Assembly (NCBI RefSeq): GCF_039830135.1 | Contig: NZ_CP156081.1 | Span: 3,086,001 to 3,150,000 of the forward strand | Reading direction: 5' to 3' | Source of the DNA: Defluviimonas sp. SAOS-178_SWC | Lineage (GTDB): Bacteria; Pseudomonadota; Alphaproteobacteria; Rhodobacterales; Rhodobacteraceae | Length of the DNA stretch: 64,000 nt | Shown: positions 50,866-59,554 of the stretch, in pieces | Numbering within the stretch: position 1 is the first letter of the stretch | Layout: the number at the start of each line of letters is the position of its first letter | Notes under the pieces: model-generated | Databases searched by the model: none | What the model saw: the letters and a program-made list of their open reading frames with translations, nothing else | Told to the model about the DNA's origin: nothing | Position numbers and translations under genes: made by a program

Positions 50866-51609
50866 ATGTTTCCCTTGCGCGATCACAACCCGTCCCAACG
50901 CACGCCTTTCGTGGTCTATGCGCTGATCGCCGCGAATATCGCGGCGTTCCTCCTGCAACTGCCCTACACCGGCAGCGAACGCGCGATGCTCGGCTTCTGG
51001 CGAGACTGGGCAATGATCCCGGTCGTGGTGACGCAGGGCGGCGAATGGCACGGCATCTTCACGTCGATGTTCCTCCATGCCGGGCTCCTGCACCTCGGCG
51101 GCAACATGCTCTTCCTGTGGATCTTCGGCGACAATCTCGAAGACCAGCTCGGTCATCTCGGCTTTCTCGTCTTCTACCTCGCCTCCGGAACCGCCGCCGC
51201 GCTCGCCCATATCGCCGCCGATCCCGGCTCTGCGATCCCGACCGTCGGCGCCTCGGGCGCCATCGGCGGGGTGATGGGCGGCTACCTTCTTCTCTTCCCG
51301 AGGGCGAAGGTCGACATCCTCCTGATCTTCGTGATCTTCTTCCGGGTCTTCACGATTCCCGCCTGGATCTTGCTCGGCCTCTGGTTCGGCATGCAGATCT
51401 TCTCCGGCCTCTCGACGCCGACCGATGGCGGCGGGGTGGCCTACTGGGCGCATGCCGGCGGGTTTCTCGCCGGGATCGCGTTCACCGTGCCGGCCTGGCT
51501 GAAACGCGGCGCCGGCACCTACTGGCAGCGCACCGCCGGCCACCCGCCGCATCCCGGCGCCGAATATTCCCGCTCGACCATCCCTGTGATCCGCCGACGG
51601 AGACGCTGA
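50866..51609 (+). CDS. Rhomboid-family intramembrane serine protease
   Basis: The ATG at 50866 (MFPLRDHNPSQRTPFVVYAL) gives 247 residues. Six membrane helices are visible. The catalytic serine is Ser130 in GASGAIGG and the catalytic histidine is His196 in WAHAGGFLAG. The first-loop GGEWHGIFTSMFLHAGLLHL has the family WR/HxxHxxxxH-like pattern. It cleaves membrane proteins within the bilayer; the substrate is unknown. It starts 31 bases after putA and could be read from the same transcript. Its end abuts the next gene. Confidence 0.9.
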   Translation: MFPLRDHNPSQRTPFVVYALIAANIAAFLLQLPYTGSERAMLGFWRDWAMIPVVVTQGGEWHGIFTSMFLHAGLLHLGGNMLFLWIFGDNLEDQLGHLGFLVFYLASGTAAALAHIAADPGSAIPTVGASGAIGGVMGGYLLLFPRAKVDILLIFVIFFRVFTIPAWILLGLWFGMQIFSGLSTPTDGGGVAYWAHAGGFLAGIAFTVPAWLKRGAGTYWQRTAGHPPHPGAEYSRSTIPVIRRRRR

Positions 51610-51610
51610 C

Positions 51611-51994
51611 ATGCTGCCCGAACTCACATCGCCCCACCGAGCCACCTGCCATTGCGGCGCCGTCGAACTCGACGTCACGCTGACCGACGGCCTCGCCACC
51701 GCGCGGCGCTGCGATTGTTCCTTCTGTGCAAGACGGGGCGCCATAGCGGTCTCCGCACCGCTCGACGGCGTTCGGATCGTGAAAGGCGCGGACAACCTCA
51801 CCCTCTACACGTTCAACACCGGCACGGCGCAGCACTACTTCTGCAAGACCTGCGGCATCTATACCCACCACCGGCGCCGCTCGAATCCGAACGAATACGG
51901 CGTCAACGTCGCCTGCCTCGACGGCGTCAATCCCCGCGACCTCGGCCCGGTCGCATGGACCGACGGCATCAACCACCCGTCCGACCGGACCTGA
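51611..51994 (+). CDS. GFA-family zinc-binding protein
   Basis: The 127-residue protein shows the GFA/CENP-V zinc signature: CHCGAVEL near the N-terminus, CDCSFCARRG in the middle and CKTCGIYTHH after YTFNTGTAQHYF. Named after glutathione-dependent formaldehyde-activating enzyme, most members have no proven activity. Its start codon is one base after the rhomboid stop, so the two are co-translated. A link to formaldehyde handling would fit the demethylation genes nearby, but is not shown. Confidence 0.88.
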   Translation: MLPELTSPHRATCHCGAVELDVTLTDGLATARRCDCSFCARRGAIAVSAPLDGVRIVKGADNLTLYTFNTGTAQHYFCKTCGIYTHHRRRSNPNEYGVNVACLDGVNPRDLGPVAWTDGINHPSDRT

Positions 51995-51995
51995 C

Positions 51996-52026
51996 CTTCA
52001 TCTTGCCGGAAATATCCTCGGGGGTG
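51996..52026 (-). repeat. Short dispersed repeat, copy 3 (between the GFA gene and suhB)
   Basis: On the minus strand the element reads CCCCCGAGGATATTTCCGGC followed by AAGATGAAG, nearly the same as copy 2 inside soxD and close to copy 1 after kpsC. It lies between convergent genes, next to a hairpin at 52028-52048. Confidence 0.6.
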
Positions 52027-52027
52027 A

Positions 52028-52048
52028 GCCCCGGATTCAATCCGGGGC
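52028..52048. terminator. Hairpin between the convergent GFA and suhB genes, possible bidirectional terminator
   Basis: GCCCCGGAT and ATCCGGGGC are perfect nine-base arms around TCA. There is no T-run on either side. Its position between two converging genes supports a termination role. Confidence 0.4.
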
Positions 52049-52073
52049 GAGGGGGCAGACAGCCCCCCGATCC

Positions 52074-52865
52074 TCAGGCCGGCTCGCGCAACACGCCGGC
52101 AAACTGCGCGAAGATCTCGCCATTCGCCGCGATGACCGCGCCGGTGTCGAAGATCTCGCGCCCCTCGCGCACGGCCGCGACGAAACCTCCGGCCTCGCGG
52201 ACGAGAACAAGCCCCGCCGCAATGTCCCAGGGCGACAATTCGCGCTCCCAGAACCCGTCGTAACGGCCCGCCGCCACATAGGCGAGATCGAGCGCAGCCG
52301 CGCCCCAGCGCCGCACGCCGGCACAGGCCGGCATGAGCCGCGCGAGGTCCTTCAGCGTCGCGGGCAGGGTTTTCTTCGTGCCGAACGGCACGCCGGTGGC
52401 AAAGACCGCCTCCGACATCGCCCGCCGGCCGGAGACCCGGATGCGGGTCTCGTTCATCCAGGCGCCCGCGCCCTTTTCGGCGACGAACATCTCGTCCTTC
52501 GCCGGGTCGAAAATGACACCCGCGACGATCTCACCCTTGTGCTCAAGCGCGATGGACACGGCCCAGTGCGGCAATCCGTGCAGGAAGTTCGTGGTCCCGT
52601 CCAAGGGGTCGACGATCCAGCGCCGGGTCGGGTCCGCCCCGTCCGCGCCGCCGGATTCCTCGCCAAGCCAGCCATAGGTCGGGCGGGCGCCCATCAGCTC
52701 GTCGCGGATGATCTTTTCGGCCGCGATGTCGGCGCGGCTGACAAAGTCGCCGGCCCCCTTGACCGAAACCTGAAGGTTCTCGACCTCGCGGAAGTCCTTC
52801 ACGAGGCTGCGGCCCGCCTTGCGCGCGGCCTTGATCATCAGGTTGAGGTTGGCGCTGCCTTGCAT
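52074..52865 (-). CDS. suhB: Inositol monophosphatase family protein (SuhB-type)
   Basis: The 263-residue protein has all the metal-binding motifs of the family: GWLGEESGG, WIVDPLDGTTNFLHG and, near the C-terminus, ELSPWDIAAGLVLVREAGGF. It hydrolyses inositol monophosphate or related sugar and nucleotide phosphates. SuhB also binds RNA polymerase antitermination complexes in E. coli, but nothing here tells which role applies. The start MQGSANLNLMIKAARKAGRS is typical of SuhB. Confidence 0.92.
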   Translation of the reverse strand: MQGSANLNLMIKAARKAGRSLVKDFREVENLQVSVKGAGDFVSRADIAAEKIIRDELMGARPTYGWLGEESGGADGADPTRRWIVDPLDGTTNFLHGLPHWAVSIALEHKGEIVAGVIFDPAKDEMFVAEKGAGAWMNETRIRVSGRRAMSEAVFATGVPFGTKKTLPATLKDLARLMPACAGVRRWGAAALDLAYVAAGRYDGFWERELSPWDIAAGLVLVREAGGFVAAVREGREIFDTGAVIAANGEIFAQFAGVLREPA

Positions 52866-52924
52866 GGTCTCGTCTCCGGGGATCAGGGCGCGGTTCTACG
52901 CAAGCGGGGCGGCGATGTGAAGAG

Positions 52925-53701
52925 CTATTCAGCCTGCACCCTGCTCCGCCGCGCGATCACCTCGCGCAGACGCGTCGGCCGGTCGCTCATCAGCCCGTCG
53001 ACGCCAAGGTCGAGCAGATGCTCCATCTCCGCCTCCTCGTCGACCGTCCAGACATGGACCTGCACGCCCAGCGCATGGGCGGCGCGGACGAAGCGGCGGG
53101 TGACGAGCGGGATACCCTTGTAGGAGACCGGCACCTGAACCGCCGGAAACGAGGGCCGCGCGGACGGCACCCCCCAGCCGCGCAGCCGGAGCCCCAGGAC
53201 CCCGGCATGGGAGGGCGACCAGCAGAGGCCGGGCCCGAGACGCGCGCGAAGTTCCGCCGTGCGCTTCGCCTCGAAACTGCCGACGCAGATCCGGTCCAGC
53301 GCATCCGCCCGCCGGATCGCCTCGGCCATCGGTGCCACGGCGGCGTCGGCCTTGGCCTCGAGGTTCACGAAAAGGCTAGACCAAGCCCCAAGCATTTCGT
53401 CGAGGCGGGGGATCGCCGCCCCGCCCCTCGTCCGCCGCGCCGTCAGTTCCTCCCAGCTCAGCGCGTCCACCCGCACGTCCTCCCCAGTCATCCGCTCGAG
53501 CGTGTCGTCGTGGAAGATCACCGCCACCCGGTCGCGCGTCGCCTGTACGTCGGTCTCGACATGCGAATAGCCAAGGCCGACGGCATGGGCGAAGGCATCC
53601 ATCGTGTTTTCCTCCGCCTCCAGCGATCCGCCGCGGTGGGCGAAGGCGATGGGGCGCGGATGGTCGAGGAACGGATGAAGCTTGCCGATGTCGCCTGCCA
53701 T
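52925..53701 (-). CDS. Glycerophosphodiester phosphodiesterase
   Basis: The 258-residue protein has the GDPD catalytic set: FAHRGGSLEAEENTMDAF (His and Glu residues), VETDVQATRDRVAVIFHDDT and LERMTG. The rest of the TIM barrel includes VNLEAKADA and, near the C-terminus, VHVWTVDEEAEMEHLLDLGV. It cleaves glycerophosphodiesters to glycerol 3-phosphate and an alcohol such as choline or ethanolamine. No signal peptide, so it is UgpQ-like and cytoplasmic. GGAGG lies nine bases before the ATG. Confidence 0.93.
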   Translation of the reverse strand: MAGDIGKLHPFLDHPRPIAFAHRGGSLEAEENTMDAFAHAVGLGYSHVETDVQATRDRVAVIFHDDTLERMTGEDVRVDALSWEELTARRTRGGAAIPRLDEMLGAWSSLFVNLEAKADAAVAPMAEAIRRADALDRICVGSFEAKRTAELRARLGPGLCWSPSHAGVLGLRLRGWGVPSARPSFPAVQVPVSYKGIPLVTRRFVRAAHALGVQVHVWTVDEEAEMEHLLDLGVDGLMSDRPTRLREVIARRSRVQAE

Positions 53702-53764
53702 GATCAGGGCCTCCTCAGCTTTTCTGAGTGTGCCGCCCGCCCGCCGCCTCTGGCAAGTCCGGCG

Positions 53765-55285
53765 CTAAGGGGCCTCCAAGGCAGCGCGGAAGAACTCTTC
53801 CGGCCCCTCCTCCTCGATGAGCCGCCTGCCGTCGATCCGCCAGAAGCGGTTGCCGACCGCCCGCACGAAGGCCCGGTCATGCGAGACGAGAAGCGCGCTC
53901 GTCTCACCCGCAAGGAGTTCCGCTTCCAGCGCCTCCTGTCCCTCTATATCGAGATGGTTGGTCGGCTCGTCGAGAAGATAGAGATTGGGCCGCGTTAGCC
54001 TGAGGATCAGCATCGCAAGCCGCGCCCGCTGGCCCCCCGACAGCCGGGCGGAGGGGCGCGATTGCAGGTCGATGCCGATCCCCGCACCGGCGAGCATCCC
54101 CCGCGCCGCCTGATCGCCGATATCGAAGCGCCGGGTCACCGCCTCGTGCGGCGTCTCCCCGCCCGCGACCTGGCTCAGACCCTGGTCGGAATAGCCCGGC
54201 ACCACGGTGGGCGAGACCTTGATCCCCACGCCCCCGCCCGCCGCAATGGCGGCCGCCACCGCCTCCAGCAGACGTGTCTTTCCCACCCCGTTCGGCCCAA
54301 GAATCACGATCCGCTCGCCCGGCCCGATCCATTTCCGCCCGGTGCGGAACAGTGCACGACCGTCCAGTGCCGCGACCTCCGCATCCTCCAGCGTCACCAG
54401 GGCACGGGCATGACTGCCGCTGCCCTCAAGCCGGATCTCGCCCGCCGAGCGTTCCCGGTATCCCGGCCGGGCGGCGGTCTCGATCCGCTCGGCGCGCTCG
54501 GTCAGTTGCTTGGTCTTCGTCACCAGAAGATCGCTGCCCGAATTGATGCCGATGTTCTTCAGCTTCGCCGCCTGCCGCCGCAGCTGCGCGGCGGCGCGAA
54601 GATCGTTGTCGAACCGCCGCGCATCCGCCGCGTCCACCTCGTCAAGCGCCGCTCGTGCCCGACTGTAGGGCAGCGCGAAATCGCGGCTTGCCGTCTCGCG
54701 CAGGAAGAGCGTGCGGGTCGTCACCCGGTCGAGGAAGGCGCGGTCATGGCTGGCGATCACCAAGGGGAATCCGCGCGGCAACCCCGCGATCCAGCGTTCA
54801 AGAAAGCCGATGCGGCCAAGATCGAGATGGTTGGTCGGCTCGTCCATCAGCATCAGGTCCGGCTCCGCCACCCAGACCCGCGCCAGCAACGTCATCCGCC
54901 GCCAGCCGCCCGACAGCGCGGCGATAGGCCGGTCGCGCAGCTCCGCCGGGATGGCAAGATCGTCGAGCACGATATCGACGCGCCAGCTTTCGGTCTCTGC
55001 CTGATCGGCGCTGAGGGCGTCCAGCACGGCAGCGTAAAGCGACAGTGGCAGCAGCGCCTCCGGCGCCTCCTGCATCAGATGCCCGACCTTCAGCCCGCGC
55101 GCCCTCGTGATCTGGCCTTCGGTCGGATCGGCCTCGCCCGCAAGCACCCGCAGAAGCGTGGACTTGCCGCGCCCGTTGGCAGCGACAAGACCGATGCGGT
55201 CGCCGGGATGGACGGTCAAGGAAAGGTCGGTGAAAAGCGGCGCCCCGAGGGTCACGCCAAGGTCCTTGAGGGATAGGATCGACAT
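53765..55285 (-). CDS. ABC-F family ATPase
   Basis: The ATG at 55285 (MSILSLKDLGVTLGAPLFTD) gives 506 residues and no membrane segments. Two ATPase domains are present: Walker A AANGRGKSTLL with signature LSGGWRRM, and Walker A GPNGVGKTRLL with signature LSGGQRARLA. A charged linker with two long helices joins them (ARAALDEVDAADARRFDNDL, AAKLKNIGINSGSD). ABC-F proteins bind the ribosomal E site and relieve stalling or confer antibiotic protection. This one has a short linker and could be a regulator or a resistance-type factor. Confidence 0.9.
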   Translation of the reverse strand: MSILSLKDLGVTLGAPLFTDLSLTVHPGDRIGLVAANGRGKSTLLRVLAGEADPTEGQITRARGLKVGHLMQEAPEALLPLSLYAAVLDALSADQAETESWRVDIVLDDLAIPAELRDRPIAALSGGWRRMTLLARVWVAEPDLMLMDEPTNHLDLGRIGFLERWIAGLPRGFPLVIASHDRAFLDRVTTRTLFLRETASRDFALPYSRARAALDEVDAADARRFDNDLRAAAQLRRQAAKLKNIGINSGSDLLVTKTKQLTERAERIETAARPGYRERSAGEIRLEGSGSHARALVTLEDAEVAALDGRALFRTGRKWIGPGERIVILGPNGVGKTRLLEAVAAAIAAGGGVGIKVSPTVVPGYSDQGLSQVAGGETPHEAVTRRFDIGDQAARGMLAGAGIGIDLQSRPSARLSGGQRARLAMLILRLTRPNLYLLDEPTNHLDIEGQEALEAELLAGETSALLVSHDRAFVRAVGNRFWRIDGRRLIEEEGPEEFFRAALEAP

Positions 55286-55551
55286 ATCGGTTTTCTCTGC
55301 CAGTTCCGGACCGGGGCAAGGCCACGCGGTCTCGGTCTCAATTCGGACGGTGCGCCCGTCGGGGCCCGCACCGCCCATCAGGGCAGATCAGGTCAGCTTT
55401 CGTCCGATCCGCCCCGCACGCCGTCATGCGGGGCCGGAACAGGGCCATAGGTCAGATGCCGCCTCGTCGATGTCATCGCGGCCCTCCCCTCGTCGGCTGG
55501 TCTGCCGCATCATGTCCCGTACGGCCCGTTCGATCAAGCCCGGAAGGCCCC

Positions 55552-56964
55552 TCACCTGCCACGTGCGGTCACGAAGCGGATCATGGCAAAGACGCCGAGC
55601 CCGACGATGGGCAGGCTGCCGGCGAAGATCACCCGCGCCACATGGATCGCCTCGTCGGGGGTGGAACCGGCGCCGAACCCCGCCCGGTTGGCGAGGATCC
55701 CCATCACGGCGGCGCCGAGCGCATAGCCGAGCCGCGCGATGGTCGGCAGCGCCGCCGAAAGCCGGTCGACATCGTCCGGCTCGGCCAGCGTGTTCGCCCG
55801 GCGCAGGATGAAGGTCCAGGCCATGCCATAGCCGAACCCTTCCAGCAGGGTGCAAAGGGCGATCAGTGCCAGAGGCCCCTGCGGCACGGCGTAGACCGAC
55901 AGCGCGACGCTCGCCGCCACCATCGTCATGCCGACGCCGATCATCGCCCTGTCAAGACGCGCGGGCGCGCCGGCGACGACGACGGCCGCGATCGTCCACG
56001 AGATGGACACCGCCGCGACGAGATAGCCCGCCACCAGCGCCGAGGTCCCGTGGATGAGGTCCAGAAGAAGCGGGCCGTAGGTGGCAAGGCCCATCGTGCC
56101 GACGTTCATCGCCAGCACCATCACCAGCCCGGCCCCGACCGGCGTCCTTGGATCGAGGGCACCTCGCGGCCAAAGCCGGTCCGCGCCGCTACGCGCATCC
56201 CGCCGCGCAAAAAGCGCGAGCGCCCCGAGCCCGGCGCACAGCGCCAAAGCCATGACCGCGGGCGCCTGTGCGATCCCGGCATAGGCCACGCTCACGATCG
56301 CCGCCGCGAGAAGCGCGAGCCGCGTGGCCGGCAGCCGCGCCACGTTCTCCGCCCTCGGCGCCGCCGCGATGCGCAGCCCGAACCCGATCCAGAGCGCGAG
56401 GATCGCCGCCTGAAGCCCGAAGAACAGGAACCCGACGCGCCACGTCGTATAGGTCACGAAGACCCCGCCCGCGAGCGGGCCGAGGAAGGCCGACGCCCCC
56501 CAGACCAGCGACAGCGCCGCCATCGCGCGCGGCATGAGCGGCCCCGGAAAGAGCCGCTGCACCGAGACAAACGACAAGGAGACGAGCCCGCCGCCGCCCA
56601 GCCCCTGCGCCACCCGGCCGGCAAGGAGAACCGGCATCGACGGCGCCAGGGCGCTCACGAGGCAGCCTGCCGAGAAGAGCGCCGCCGCCAACGCCATCGG
56701 CAGCCGCGGCCCGCTCCGCAACGCCACGAGGCCCGCCGCCGCCCCCGCCGTGATCGAGCCGACCTCGTACAGCGCGAAATTCCACGCGACGAGCTTCGCC
56801 CCGCCGATCCCCTCGACGATCGCCGGCATCATCGTCGTGATCAGAAGGGCATCGGCGGCATGAAGCCAGACCCCGACGCAAACGAGGATCAGGGGCGCGA
56901 TATGCTGCGCGCCGAGAATCTCGCGCCAGCCCGCCGTCTCCGCCCTCTCTGTCACCATCGTCAT
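55552..56964 (-). CDS. MFS transporter
   Basis: The 470-residue protein has at least twelve hydrophobic segments and the loop motif with conserved Gly/Arg (LVALRSGPRLPM) expected after the second helix. The N-terminus, MTMVTERAETAGWREILGAQ, is cytoplasmic. GGAGAG lies seven bases before the ATG. The overall shape (HAADALLITTMMPAIVEGIG at the first helix, YTTWRVGFLFFGLQA) recalls 14-helix drug/proton antiporters. The substrate is unknown. Confidence 0.85.
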   Translation of the reverse strand: MTMVTERAETAGWREILGAQHIAPLILVCVGVWLHAADALLITTMMPAIVEGIGGAKLVAWNFALYEVGSITAGAAAGLVALRSGPRLPMALAAALFSAGCLVSALAPSMPVLLAGRVAQGLGGGGLVSLSFVSVQRLFPGPLMPRAMAALSLVWGASAFLGPLAGGVFVTYTTWRVGFLFFGLQAAILALWIGFGLRIAAAPRAENVARLPATRLALLAAAIVSVAYAGIAQAPAVMALALCAGLGALALFARRDARSGADRLWPRGALDPRTPVGAGLVMVLAMNVGTMGLATYGPLLLDLIHGTSALVAGYLVAAVSISWTIAAVVVAGAPARLDRAMIGVGMTMVAASVALSVYAVPQGPLALIALCTLLEGFGYGMAWTFILRRANTLAEPDDVDRLSAALPTIARLGYALGAAVMGILANRAGFGAGSTPDEAIHVARVIFAGSLPIVGLGVFAMIRFVTARGR

Positions 56965-57028
56965 CCGCCGCTCTCCGCGTGTCCCCGAATCCCCTGCTAC
57001 CGCCTCAACCTAAGTTGAGGTCAAGCGC

Positions 57029-57934
57029 TCAGGACCGCTGGAGCTTGACCGGTTCGATCCGCGCGAGCTTGAGGAAATGCGCCATGTAAGGTCGCGTCGC
57101 ATCCTCCTCGCGCGTGGCGGCATACATGCGCTTGGTGATCCCGTGCTTCGTCAGCGGCCGCGTGATGTAGTCGGGCCGATATTTCACCTCCCGCAGCACC
57201 CAGTCGGGCAGGACCGCGACGCCACGCCCCGAGGCGACGAGCATCAGGATGACCGCAGTCAGTTCCGCCTGCCGCACCGCCTCGGGCTCCACCTTCGCCG
57301 GCGTGAGGAGCGTGGTGAAGACATCAAGCCGCGTGCGGTCGACCGGATAGGTGATCAGGATCTGGTCGCGCAGATCCTCGGCTTCGATATAGGTCTTCCT
57401 GGCCAGCGGGCTGTCAGCGGCCGCGACGAGCGTGGGCGCATAATCGAACAGCGGGTTGAAGACGATGCCGGGCAGCTTTTCGGGATCGGAGGAAACGACA
57501 AGGTCCACCTCCTCGCGGTCGAGCGCCGGCAAGGCCTCGAACGCGAGGCCAGGACGGATATCGACATCGACATCGGGCCAGGCGCGGCGGAACGCGTCGA
57601 GGACCGGGAAGAGCCAGTCGAAACAGGCATGGCATTCGATGGCGATATGGAGCCGACCGGTCTTGCCGGCGCGCAACGCGCGAAATTCCTCGGTGACGGC
57701 GGCGATCTCCGGCAGGATCCGCTCGGCCGCGCGCAAAAGCCGCTGCCCCGCGGCGGAGAGCTTCAAGGGCTTGGATCGGCGGACGAAAAGCTCCACCCCC
57801 GCCTGATCCTCCAGCCCCTTTACCTGATGCGACAGCGCCGACTGGGTGATGTTCAGCGTCTCGGCCGCGCGCGCCAGCCCGCCAGCCTCGTGAATGGCCT
57901 TGATCGTCTTGAGATGCCGGAGTTCGAGATGCAC
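57029..57934 (-). CDS. metR: LysR-family regulator MetR
   Basis: The GTG at 57934 starts the protein at the conserved MHLELRHLKTIKAIHEAGG; upstream codons in frame do not look coding. The roughly 302-residue product has an N-terminal winged helix (RAAETLNITQSALSHQVKGL) and a LysR effector domain (CHACFDWLFPVLDAF, GVAVLPDWVL). Sequence and divergence from metF identify it as MetR, which activates methionine-cycle genes with homocysteine as co-inducer. Several inverted repeats lie in the metR-metF gap. Confidence 0.9.
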   Translation of the reverse strand: MHLELRHLKTIKAIHEAGGLARAAETLNITQSALSHQVKGLEDQAGVELFVRRSKPLKLSAAGQRLLRAAERILPEIAAVTEEFRALRAGKTGRLHIAIECHACFDWLFPVLDAFRRAWPDVDVDIRPGLAFEALPALDREEVDLVVSSDPEKLPGIVFNPLFDYAPTLVAAADSPLARKTYIEAEDLRDQILITYPVDRTRLDVFTTLLTPAKVEPEAVRQAELTAVILMLVASGRGVAVLPDWVLREVKYRPDYITRPLTKHGITKRMYAATREEDATRPYMAHFLKLARIEPVKLQRS

Positions 57935-57955
57935 GGTCAGCCCTGATTTGCAATC

Positions 57956-57978
57956 ATCCTCATATTGATCTTGAGGAT
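57956..57978. promoter_or_regulatory. Inverted repeat in the metR-metF gap (LysR-type operator candidate)
   Basis: ATCCTCA (57956-57962) and TGAGGAT (57972-57978) are perfect arms around nine bases. It lies 22 bases from the metR start, where an autoregulatory LysR-type site is expected. Confidence 0.5.
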
Positions 57979-57985
57979 TATGAAT

Positions 57986-58013
57986 TTGTCTCACGTTCCA
58001 ATCCGTGAGACAA
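57986..58013. promoter_or_regulatory. Second inverted repeat upstream of metF
   Basis: TTGTCTCAC (57986-57994) and GTGAGACAA (58005-58013) are perfect nine-base arms around a ten-base spacer, 28 bases before metF. As RNA it would form a stable hairpin in the metF leader; as DNA it could be a regulator site. Confidence 0.5.
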
Positions 58014-58026
58014 GAGGATCGGAAAT

Positions 58027-58039
58027 TGAAGGACCTTCA
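58027..58039 (+). promoter_or_regulatory. MetR-type palindrome overlapping the metF ribosome-binding site
   Basis: TGAA-GGACC-TTCA matches the E. coli MetR consensus TGAA-N5-TTCA exactly, but it sits directly in front of the metF ATG (58042) and contains the AAGGA ribosome-binding sequence. It may therefore be coincidence. Confidence 0.3.
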
Positions 58040-58041
58040 TC

Positions 58042-58908
58042 ATGGCCGCTCCGCGCATCTCGTTCGAATTCTTCCCGCCGCAGACGCTCGATGCGTCCTT
58101 CCGGCTGTGGGAAACGGTGCAAACCCTCGCGCCGTTGAAACCATCCTTCGTCTCGGTCACCTACGGGGCCGGCGGCACCACCCGCAAACTCACGCATGAC
58201 GCGGTGACGACGATCGGCGCGAATTTCGGGCTCAACGTCGCGGCACATCTCACCTGCGTCGAGGCGACGCGGGACGAGACGCTGGACATCGCCCGCACCT
58301 ATGCCGAGGCCGGCGTGACCGAGATCGTCGCCCTGCGCGGCGACGCGCCGAAAGGGACGGAGCGGTTCACCGCCCACGAGGACGGCTTCGCCTCGTCGGT
58401 GGAACTGATCGAGGCTTTGGCCGGGACCGGGAACTTCACCCTCCGCGTCGGCGCCTACCCCGAGGCGCACCCCGACGCCGCCGACATGGCCGCGAACGTC
58501 GCCTGGCTGAAGCGCAAGATCGACGCCGGCGCCTCCTCCGCGATCACCCAGTTCTTCTTCGAGGCGGAGACCTTCTTCCGCTTCCGCGACGCCTGCGCGG
58601 CGGCCGGGATCGACGCGCCGATCATCCCCGGCATCCTGCCCGTGATCTCCTGGGCCGGCGCCCGGCGCTTCGCCGAGCGCTGCGGGACGAGCATTCCGCA
58701 ATGGCTCGACGACGCCTTCACCGCCGCCGTGCGCGACGGGCGCGAGGAGCTTCTGGCAACCGCCGTCGCGACCGAGCTTTGCGACGACCTTCTTCGCGGC
58801 GGGGTCGAGGATCTGCATTTCTACACGCTGAACCGCCCCCACCTCACCCGCGACATCTGCTTCGCGCTCGGCATCGTGCCCGAGGTCTCCCTGCAGAATG
58901 TCGCCTGA
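58042..58908 (+). CDS. metF: Methylenetetrahydrofolate reductase
   Basis: The 288-residue TIM-barrel flavoprotein shows ISFEFFPPQTLDASFRLWET, SVTYGAGGTTRKLTHDAV, CVEATRDETLDIARTYAEAG, EIVALRGDAPKG and the C-terminal GGVEDLHFYTLNRPHLTRDI. It reduces 5,10-methylene-THF to 5-methyl-THF for methionine synthesis, using FAD and NADH. It is divergent from metR and followed by a strong terminator, so it is a single-gene unit. In this genome it can route methylene-THF produced by sarcosine oxidase into methionine. Confidence 0.97.
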   Translation: MAAPRISFEFFPPQTLDASFRLWETVQTLAPLKPSFVSVTYGAGGTTRKLTHDAVTTIGANFGLNVAAHLTCVEATRDETLDIARTYAEAGVTEIVALRGDAPKGTERFTAHEDGFASSVELIEALAGTGNFTLRVGAYPEAHPDAADMAANVAWLKRKIDAGASSAITQFFFEAETFFRFRDACAAAGIDAPIIPGILPVISWAGARRFAERCGTSIPQWLDDAFTAAVRDGREELLATAVATELCDDLLRGGVEDLHFYTLNRPHLTRDICFALGIVPEVSLQNVA

Positions 58909-58926
58909 CCGGCGTCGTTTTGCCTT

Positions 58927-58963
58927 CCGGCCCTGAACGGACCATCGTTCGGGGCCGGCTTTT
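58927..58963 (+). terminator. Rho-independent terminator of metF
   Basis: A 13-base-pair stem, CCGGCCCTGAACG (58927-58939) with CGTTCGGGGCCGG (58946-58958) and one T-G wobble, closes a six-base loop and is followed by CTTTTC. Confidence 0.85.
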
Positions 58964-59065
58964 CCCGTCGGGCGCGATGCGGGGATTCCCGCGCGACGCA
59001 GCGACCTGCTTTCCCATCGCGCCAATCCGGGCTAGGCCGGTTTGCCGCCACAGGAAAGCCAAGCG

Positions 59066-59554
59066 ATGACCAGCCCCTACCCTGCGAAAAGCCCCGACGA
59101 CCTCTTGCCGCGCGAGAGGTTCCTGTCGATGTCCGGCCTCGATTTCATGCAGGCGGTGCGCGACGGGCGCATCGCCGGCCCCGCGATCACCGCCACGATG
59201 AACTTCCGCGTGACCGAGGTGGCGCCGGGCCGCGTCGTCTTCGAGGGCATGCCGGACTTCGCCCACACCAACCCGACAGGCGCGCTGCATGGCGGCTGGT
59301 ACGGCGCGATTCTCGACAGCTGCATGAGCTGCGCGGTGATGACCACGGTGCCGAAGGGCAGCTACTACACCACGCTCGAATACCGCGTGAACATCACCCG
59401 CGCGATACCGCTCGGCACGCGGGTCATCGCCGAGGGGGTGGTGCAGCATGCCGGTCGCTCGACCGGCGTCGCGCGGGGAGAATTGCGCGGGGCGGAAGAT
59501 GGCATGCTTTACGCCACCGGCTCGACCACCTGCCTGATCATGTCCGGCGGCTGA
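59066..59554 (+). CDS. PaaI-family hotdog-fold thioesterase
   Basis: The ATG at 59066 (MTSPYPAKSPDDLLPRERFL) has AGGAAAG upstream and gives 162 residues. The hotdog signature is clear: FAHTNPTGALHGGWYGAILD then SCMSCAVMTT, followed by YYTTLEYRVNITRAIPLGTR. Members hydrolyse acyl-CoA thioesters, often of phenylacetate-type or fatty acyl groups. The substrate is not evident from neighbours. Its last 17 bases overlap the 3' end of the convergent DUF2235 gene. Confidence 0.88.
   Translation: MTSPYPAKSPDDLLPRERFLSMSGLDFMQAVRDGRIAGPAITATMNFRVTEVAPGRVVFEGMPDFAHTNPTGALHGGWYGAILDSCMSCAVMTTVPKGSYYTTLEYRVNITRAIPLGTRVIAEGVVQHAGRSTGVARGELRGAEDGMLYATGSTTCLIMSGG

Noticed and set aside
48096..50867. A 923-codon open frame opposite putA
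   Set aside because: Shadow of putA for the same reason.
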